DNA from: G963666535 sp963666535
GTDB lineage: Bacteria > Bacillota > Clostridia > Oscillospirales > Oscillospiraceae
Reading direction: 5' to 3'
Assembly: GCA_963666535.1 (NCBI GenBank)
Contig: OY762913.1
Location: 3,100,001-3,164,000 of the forward strand
Length of the DNA: 64,000 nt
Below are positions 59,379 through 64,000 of the stretch, piece by piece. The translations under genes and the position numbers were made by a program. The notes beneath the pieces were generated by a model. That model was given only the letters and a program-made list of their open reading frames with translations. It made no database searches and was not told the origin of the DNA. How positions within the stretch are numbered: position 1 is the stretch's first letter; each line of letters starts with the position of its first letter.

Positions 59379-59431
59379 GAACAGGAAAGTGCCCGCGAAA
59401 AGAATCTCTTTTCGCGGGCACTTTCCTGTTC
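59379..59431. terminator. Perfect 25-bp bidirectional terminator
   Basis: GAACAGGAAAGTGCCCGCGA plus AAAGA pairs exactly with the following arm around a three-base loop, between the converging NodB-like and MarR genes. Confidence 0.85.
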
Positions 59432-59458
59432 CCCCAGCACCCGATCATCGCGGCGAAA

Positions 59459-59917
59459 TCATGTGTTTTCCGGGTTCTGGTTCAAGCATACTTCGGGCAT
59501 CAGTTCTTCGCTGACAACGGTGAGCATTTCCTCCAGCTTCGCGCATTCACCCGGTGAGAACCGCTGCGCAATGCGCTGCATCACCAAAGAAACGTAGTCG
59601 TTACTGATATTGTAGTAGTCCATATATTTCTGGGTTACCTCTAAATGGTATTCCCGCTTGTCCTGTTCAGACTGAATCTTTTGCACATAGCCTTTCCGGA
59701 TCAGACTGTTCACTTTATAAGCGGCGTTGGGCGGCGATATTTTCATAAACGAGGCAAACCCGTTGACAGTAGGCGAATTCAGCGCCTGAATCGACTCCAT
59801 GCAAAAAGTCTCCACGGTAGTAAGGCTCGCCTCTCTGCTCTGGAACCGGTCAAAGATCTCCTGATACAAATGCAGCTTGAATTTTGCATACACATCTGAA
59901 AACGCCCGCTCTAGCAT
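59459..59917 (-). CDS. MarR-family regulator at the end of the fab operon (FabT-like candidate)
   Basis: The 152-residue protein from the ATG at 59917 (GGAGGAACGGAT upstream) has a winged helix (about 45-105) with SFMKISPPNAAYKVNSLIRK as recognition region and the wing QKIQSEQDKREYHLEVT. Helical ends for dimerisation flank it. It is the last gene behind fabZ, separated by about 70 bases. In streptococci the MarR protein FabT controls the fab cluster. The position here suggests a similar job, but no full FabT palindrome was found; AATTTGATACAAT upstream is at best a half-site. Confidence 0.8.
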   Translation of the reverse strand: MLERAFSDVYAKFKLHLYQEIFDRFQSREASLTTVETFCMESIQALNSPTVNGFASFMKISPPNAAYKVNSLIRKGYVQKIQSEQDKREYHLEVTQKYMDYYNISNDYVSLVMQRIAQRFSPGECAKLEEMLTVVSEELMPEVCLNQNPENT

Positions 59918-59989
59918 ATCCGTTCCTCCTGCCGTTCTCTTTTTATTCGTGGCCCTTATTGTATCAAATTTCGGCAGAAACAACAACAC

Positions 59990-60421
59990 TTAATCCCGCC
60001 CAAGGGCAAACGTCAACTCTGCCACAGCCGCCACCTTGCCATTCACGGTGGCCCTAGCCGTCCCAATCCCCACAGGGCCCTTCTGCTTGGTCAAAATGCA
60101 CTCCAGTTCCAGCACGTCGCCGGGAATTACCTTTTGCTTAAACCGAGCATTTCGAATGCCCCCAAAAAAAGCCAGCTTCCCCTTGTTTTCCGGCAGGGAA
60201 AGAAGTGCCACGGCCCCGACCTGCGCCAGCGCCTCAATGATCAGTACGCCGGGCATGACATGCTGCTGGGGGAAATGGCCGCAGAAATGCATCTCGTTGA
60301 CAGAGACACACTTGATTCCCCTTGCCCACTTGCCCGGCTCGTAGTCGGTGATCTTATCCACCAGCGCAAAGGGATACCTGTGAGGCAAAATCTCCGCAAT
60401 TTGATTGGAGGTGAGTTCCAT
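59990..60421 (-). CDS. fabZ: 3-hydroxyacyl-ACP dehydratase FabZ
   Basis: The hot-dog-fold enzyme dehydrates 3-hydroxyacyl-ACP. The 143-residue protein starts with IAEILPHRYPFALVDKI and has the catalytic H49 in HFCGHFPQQHVMPG and E63 in LIIEALAQVG. Length is typical. It begins one base after the fabF stop. Confidence 0.96.
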   Translation of the reverse strand: MELTSNQIAEILPHRYPFALVDKITDYEPGKWARGIKCVSVNEMHFCGHFPQQHVMPGVLIIEALAQVGAVALLSLPENKGKLAFFGGIRNARFKQKVIPGDVLELECILTKQKGPVGIGTARATVNGKVAAVAELTFALGRD

Positions 60422-60422
60422 T

Positions 60423-61667
60423 TCAGCCTTCCTCCCATTTTTTCATCAGAATGCTGGCATTGTGCCCGCCAAAGCCCAGGGAGTTTGACATGGCATACCG
60501 CAAATTGGCCTCCCGGCCCGCATTGGGCACGATATCCAAGTCGCAGGTCTCGTCGGGCACCTGATAGTTTATGGTCGCTGGAAGATACCCCTCGTTCAGC
60601 GCCAAGGCAGTAAAAATAGACTCCACGGCGCCCGCCGCTCCCAGCATATGTCCGGTCATGGACTTGGTCGAACTCATCTTTAGCGTTCTGGCATGTGCGC
60701 CAAACGCGATCTTAACCGCCGCCGTTTCCCCGCTGTCGTTCAAGCTGGTGGAGGTACCGTGCGCGTTGATATAGTCCACCTGGTCAGCGGAAATCCCGCC
60801 ATCTTCCAGTGCGCAGATCATGGCCCGCGCACCACCGGATCCGTCGGGAGCGGGCGCTGTCATGTGATAGGCATCACAGGTGGTGCCGTAGCCGACCACT
60901 TCAGCGTAAATTTTCGCGCCTCGGGCTTTGGCGTGGTCGTACTCCTCCAGAACGAGAATGCCCGCTCCCTCGCCCATCACAAATCCGCTGCGCTCCTTGT
61001 CAAAGGGGATCGAAGCTCGATTTGGGTCCTCCGCAAGGGAAAGGGCTTTCATCGAGGTGAATCCCCCCATGCCCAGCGGCGTAATGGCCGCCTCGGTGCC
61101 ACCGCAAAGCATGGCCTCGGCATAGCCGTCTCGAATGTAGCGAAATGCGTCCCCCACGGCGTTGGTGCCCCCGGCACAGGCAGTGACGGGACAGGTGCAC
61201 ATGCCCCTGAACCCATATTCAATGGCGATCAGTCCGGCAGCCATGTTGCTGATGGCCATTGGGATATAGAACGGTGAAATGCGGTCAAAGCCTTTCTCAA
61301 GGCCTTTCTCATGCTCATTTTCGGTGACCGACAGACCTCCGATTCCACTCGAGACAACAACGCCGCAGCGGTTGGGGTCGGCGCAATCCGCCGTAAGGCC
61401 GCTGTCCGCCATCGCTTGCTTTGCCGCAACCATGGCAAACTGGGTAAAGCGGCCCATATGCTTCGTCTGGCGTTTCTCCAAATAGGCCTCGGCATTCCAG
61501 TCCTTGACCTCGGCGGCCAGCTTGACCTTTTGATCCAATCTGTCATAGATCGTGATCGGCGCTATGCCGCATACGCCCGCCCGCACGGCCTGCCACGATT
61601 GAGAAACCGTGTGTCCAATGGGGGTGACGGCGCCCATGCCGGTGATAACAACCCTTCGTCTGTTCAT
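60423..61667 (-). CDS. fabF: 3-oxoacyl-ACP synthase II
   Basis: FabF condenses malonyl-ACP with acyl-ACP. The 414-residue protein has the Cys-His-His triad C164 (PVTACAGGTNAVGDA), H303 (INAHGTSTSLND) and H340 (STKSMTGHMLGAAG), plus the N-terminal RRRVVITGMGAVTPIG. It lies between fabG and fabZ on one transcript. Confidence 0.97.
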   Translation of the reverse strand: MNRRRVVITGMGAVTPIGHTVSQSWQAVRAGVCGIAPITIYDRLDQKVKLAAEVKDWNAEAYLEKRQTKHMGRFTQFAMVAAKQAMADSGLTADCADPNRCGVVVSSGIGGLSVTENEHEKGLEKGFDRISPFYIPMAISNMAAGLIAIEYGFRGMCTCPVTACAGGTNAVGDAFRYIRDGYAEAMLCGGTEAAITPLGMGGFTSMKALSLAEDPNRASIPFDKERSGFVMGEGAGILVLEEYDHAKARGAKIYAEVVGYGTTCDAYHMTAPAPDGSGGARAMICALEDGGISADQVDYINAHGTSTSLNDSGETAAVKIAFGAHARTLKMSSTKSMTGHMLGAAGAVESIFTALALNEGYLPATINYQVPDETCDLDIVPNAGREANLRYAMSNSLGFGGHNASILMKKWEEG

Positions 61668-61679
61668 TGCAATTCCTCC

Positions 61680-62423
61680 TTACACGGCCATGCCGCCGTC
61701 TACACACAGCACCTGACCGGTGATGTAACCGGCCATGTCTGACGCAAAGTAGGCAACGGCGGCGGCCACATCCTCCGCCTTCCCCAGCCGGTTCATGGGG
61801 ATGGTGGGCAGCAGTGCGTCCCGCGCGGCATCGGGCAGGGCGGCAGTCATGTCGGTATCAATAAACCCCGGTGCCACGGCGTTGACGGTCACGCCCCGGG
61901 TGGCCAGTTCTTTGGCCAGTGATTTGGTCATGCCGATCACGCCAGCCTTACTGGCGGCGTAGTTGACCTGTCCGGCGTTCCCCCGCAGTCCAACCACCGA
62001 GCACAAATTGACAATCCGTCCCCGGCGCTGCTTCATCATGATGCGGGCTACCGCTTTCATACACAGAAACGCGCCTTTCAGGTTGGTATCGATCACTGCA
62101 TCAAAATCCTCTTCCTTCATCAGCATGATCAGACTGTCTCTGGTAATCCCGGCGTTGTTCACCAAAATGTCGATGCTGCCAAAGGTCTCTATGGCGGTGT
62201 CCATCAGCACTTTGACCGCGTCGGCGTCGGCTACGCTGCCCTGCACCGCCACCGCCTGGGTTCCAAGGGCCTGACAGGCCGAAACCGTCTCTTCTGCTGC
62301 CGCCGCATTCCCGGCATAGGAGAAGACGATGTGTGCGCCCCCACGGGCCAGTTCCAGACACACGGCGCGGCCAATTCCGCGGCTGCCGCCGGTAATAACC
62401 GCTGTTTTTCCGGTAAAATTCAT
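61680..62423 (-). CDS. fabG: 3-oxoacyl-ACP reductase
   Basis: This NADPH-dependent short-chain dehydrogenase reduces 3-oxoacyl-ACP. The 247-residue protein has TGGSRGIG (residues 11-18), NNAGI, S142 in NLCSVVGLRG and the catalytic Y155-x3-K159 in VNYAASKAG. It follows fabD by four bases. Confidence 0.96.
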   Translation of the reverse strand: MNFTGKTAVITGGSRGIGRAVCLELARGGAHIVFSYAGNAAAAEETVSACQALGTQAVAVQGSVADADAVKVLMDTAIETFGSIDILVNNAGITRDSLIMLMKEEDFDAVIDTNLKGAFLCMKAVARIMMKQRRGRIVNLCSVVGLRGNAGQVNYAASKAGVIGMTKSLAKELATRGVTVNAVAPGFIDTDMTAALPDAARDALLPTIPMNRLGKAEDVAAAVAYFASDMAGYITGQVLCVDGGMAV

Positions 62424-62427
62424 TGTG

Positions 62428-63354
62428 CTATCCTTTCAGCTCGGACACCAGTGCCTCCAACTCGGCGCAGGTCTCCACGGCATATGTTTTGAGGTTGGGG
62501 GCCGTCTTCCGGACAAACCCGGAAAGCACCTTGCCGGGGCCGATTTCCACCACTTTGTCCACGCCAAGCGCCTCCAGTCGACGGATGGTGTCCTCCATGT
62601 GGACGCCGGACTGCACTTGCCGTTCCAGCAGGGCGGGGATGGTGTCGTCCGGCCCCATCGTGTCGCCCAGACAGTTGAACAGCACAGGCACCTCCATGGG
62701 ACGAAAGGTCACCGTCTCAAAGTGCTTTTGCAGCGCATCTCCGGCCGACTTCAGCAGCGACGTGTGGAACGGCCCGCTGACCTTGAGCGAAAGGCAACGC
62801 TTCGCGCCCTTTTCTGTGGCCAGCTCGGTCGCTTTTTCCACCGCAATACGCGCGCCGCCGATGACCAATTGACCAGGACAGTTATAATTTGCGATCTCCA
62901 CCACGCCCAAGGAAAATGCGGCTGTACAGGCCTCCTGCAGCAAGGCGCGGTCCAGTCCCAGCACTGCCACCATGGAGCAGTCCAATCCCCTCACGGCGTC
63001 CGCCATGGCTTTGCCCCGGAATGCCGCCACAGAAATGGCGGTGTCCTCATCAAATACTCCGGCAGCGTGGAGCGCCGAATACTCCCCCAGGCTCAGCCCC
63101 GCCACATAGTCCGGCACAATGCCGCGCTCCCGCAGCAGAGCAGTCACGCCAACTGCAAAGGCCACCATACACGGCTGGGTATAGGCGGTATCATCCAGAT
63201 GGTTCCCCGCATCCGCAAAGGAAACCTCCTTACAGTCAAAGTCGAGCCCCACGCCATCCAGCACTCTGCGGAATGTGGGGTAGGCCTCGTACAGATCCGC
63301 CCCCATGCCGGGATGCTGGGTCCCCTGCCCCGCATATAGAAATGCAAGACTCAT
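62428..63354 (-). CDS. fabD: Malonyl-CoA:ACP transacylase
   Basis: FabD loads malonyl groups onto ACP. From the ATG at 63354, which overlaps the fabK stop (ATGA), the 308-residue protein starts SLAFLYAGQGTQHPGMG. It has the catalytic S88 in AGLSLGEYSALHAAG and H197 in VSGPFHTSLL. A frame extension of 15 codons upstream lies inside fabK and is not needed. Confidence 0.95.
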   Translation of the reverse strand: MSLAFLYAGQGTQHPGMGADLYEAYPTFRRVLDGVGLDFDCKEVSFADAGNHLDDTAYTQPCMVAFAVGVTALLRERGIVPDYVAGLSLGEYSALHAAGVFDEDTAISVAAFRGKAMADAVRGLDCSMVAVLGLDRALLQEACTAAFSLGVVEIANYNCPGQLVIGGARIAVEKATELATEKGAKRCLSLKVSGPFHTSLLKSAGDALQKHFETVTFRPMEVPVLFNCLGDTMGPDDTIPALLERQVQSGVHMEDTIRRLEALGVDKVVEIGPGKVLSGFVRKTAPNLKTYAVETCAELEALVSELKG

Positions 63355-64000
63355 CGCCTGCTCACCAGCCCTTCCAGACAGCTTTGGCTCGTTGTGCACA
63401 GCTCCTCAAAAATCTGACGCAGCGGCCGGATTTCCTGAAGCTGGCCGGCTACCTGCCCGGCCATCACACTGCCAGTGTCCATATCCCCCTCAAAAACCGC
63501 CCGGCGCAGGGAACCAAGGGTAAGCTTTTCCAGCTCCATTGCGTCCACGATATCCCGTTCCATCCGCGCGTACTCCCGGGACATCTTGTTTTTCAGCACC
63601 CGGACGGGAACCCCTGTGGTACGTCCGGTCACGATGGTATCACTGCCCTTCGCTTTCAGGAGCGCCTGCTTATAATTGTGGTGGACGGGGCACTCCTCGC
63701 TCACCAACAGGCAAGTGCCCAGCTGCACCCCGCAGGCGCCCAGCGCCAACGCCGCGGCGAACTGACGCCCATCGGCAATGCCGCCGGCCGCGATCACGGG
63801 AACGTTTACGGCGTCCACCACCTGCGGCACCAGGGCCATGGTCGTCATCTCCCCCACATGGCCGCCGCTTTCGGTGCCCTCGGCAATGATGGCGTCCACT
63901 CCGGCGCGTGCCAAGCGGATGGCAAGCACCGGAACCGCCACCACGGGAATGACGCAGATGCCGGCCTGCTTCCACTTTGGGATGTACTTTCCGGGGTTGC
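63351..64000 (-). CDS. fabK: Enoyl-ACP reductase II, 5' end outside window
   Basis: The visible 216 codons cover the FMN-binding barrel of FabK: GICVIPVVAV, the catalytic/FMN run AEGTESGGHVGEMTTMALVP, VPVIAAGGIADGRQFAAALA and GACGVQLGTCLLVSEE, then the C-terminal helices. FabK is a flavoprotein replacing FabI in many Firmicutes and is insensitive to triclosan. It is the most upstream gene of the fab cluster visible; fabH and acpP, if present, lie beyond the edge. Confidence 0.95.
   Translation of the reverse strand, partial: NPGKYIPKWKQAGICVIPVVAVPVLAIRLARAGVDAIIAEGTESGGHVGEMTTMALVPQVVDAVNVPVIAAGGIADGRQFAAALALGACGVQLGTCLLVSEECPVHHNYKQALLKAKGSDTIVTGRTTGVPVRVLKNKMSREYARMERDIVDAMELEKLTLGSLRRAVFEGDMDTGSVMAGQVAGQLQEIRPLRQIFEELCTTSQSCLEGLVSRR

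Overview
The window is bacterial chromosome of a Firmicute. It carries the HrcA/CIRCE-controlled order hrcA-grpE-dnaK-dnaJ, the WalRK-YycH-YycI cell-wall operon, ynzC and ylmH homologues, FabK as enoyl reductase, TTG/GTG starts behind strong AGGAGG sites, and GC-rich codon use. Together these suggest an Oscillospiraceae-type gut clostridium (Flavonifractor/Intestinimonas/Oscillibacter neighbourhood). That placement is an inference from gene content, not from a search. No rRNA, tRNA, CRISPR array or intact transposase was seen.

Layout. 1-9 kb: a cut-off DUF815 ATPase, dusB, an ECF sigma/anti-sigma pair, an EF-G paralogue, a glycosyltransferase, prfB and a 36-codon ORF. 9-15 kb: serC-serA, a cysteine desulfurase, a MATE exporter and a metallo-beta-lactamase-fold protein. 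15-20 kb: the class I heat-shock operon behind a perfect CIRCE. 20-24 kb: a phosphate two-component system and a Na/Pi cotransporter with matching Pho-box arrays. 24.2-38.2 kb: a minus-strand PBSX-like contractile-phage module with terminase, portal, protease, capsid, sheath, tube and baseplate genes. It has no integrase, repressor, lysis genes, tail fibre or normal tape measure. 38.3-45.6 kb: a Nudix hydrolase, the walRK-yycHI operon, a DUF2156 protein and an acetyltransferase. 45.7-59.3 kb: a polar amino-acid ABC importer, ahcY, a NusG-II/Gx transporter pair, a small P-loop protein, pgi, ynzC, ylmH, an AEC transporter, htrA, malic enzyme and a secreted NodB-like protein. 59.4-64 kb: the type II fatty-acid operon fabK-fabD-fabG-fabF-fabZ-marR on the minus strand, cut at the window edge.

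Two kinds of structured repeat cross these regions. First, three unrelated genes (dusB, the EF-G paralogue and the phage large terminase) are each followed by one, two or four tandem copies of their own last 21-32 codons. The copies are separated by hairpin-rich spacers that share the theme GGG-N-CCCCGC, then a hairpin, then GTGGG. The copied tails differ from the gene mainly at synonymous sites, which suggests that both versions were once functional gene ends. I read this as a small 3'-end-replacing or tail-duplicating element and consider it the best candidate for something undescribed. Second, a MITE-like family with about 15-bp inverted ends (ATGTCNNCTGAACAAA) occurs in at least four copies at gene ends. 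It is built from one to six consecutive hairpins, and the stems change in a compensatory way between copies.

The phage module also carries a textbook programmed -1 frameshift signal in its tail-chaperone gene: a seven-A slippery run followed by a 12-13 bp stem. It has only a 185-residue linker-rich protein where a tape measure should be, which predicts an unusually short contractile tail on a DNA-packaging head.
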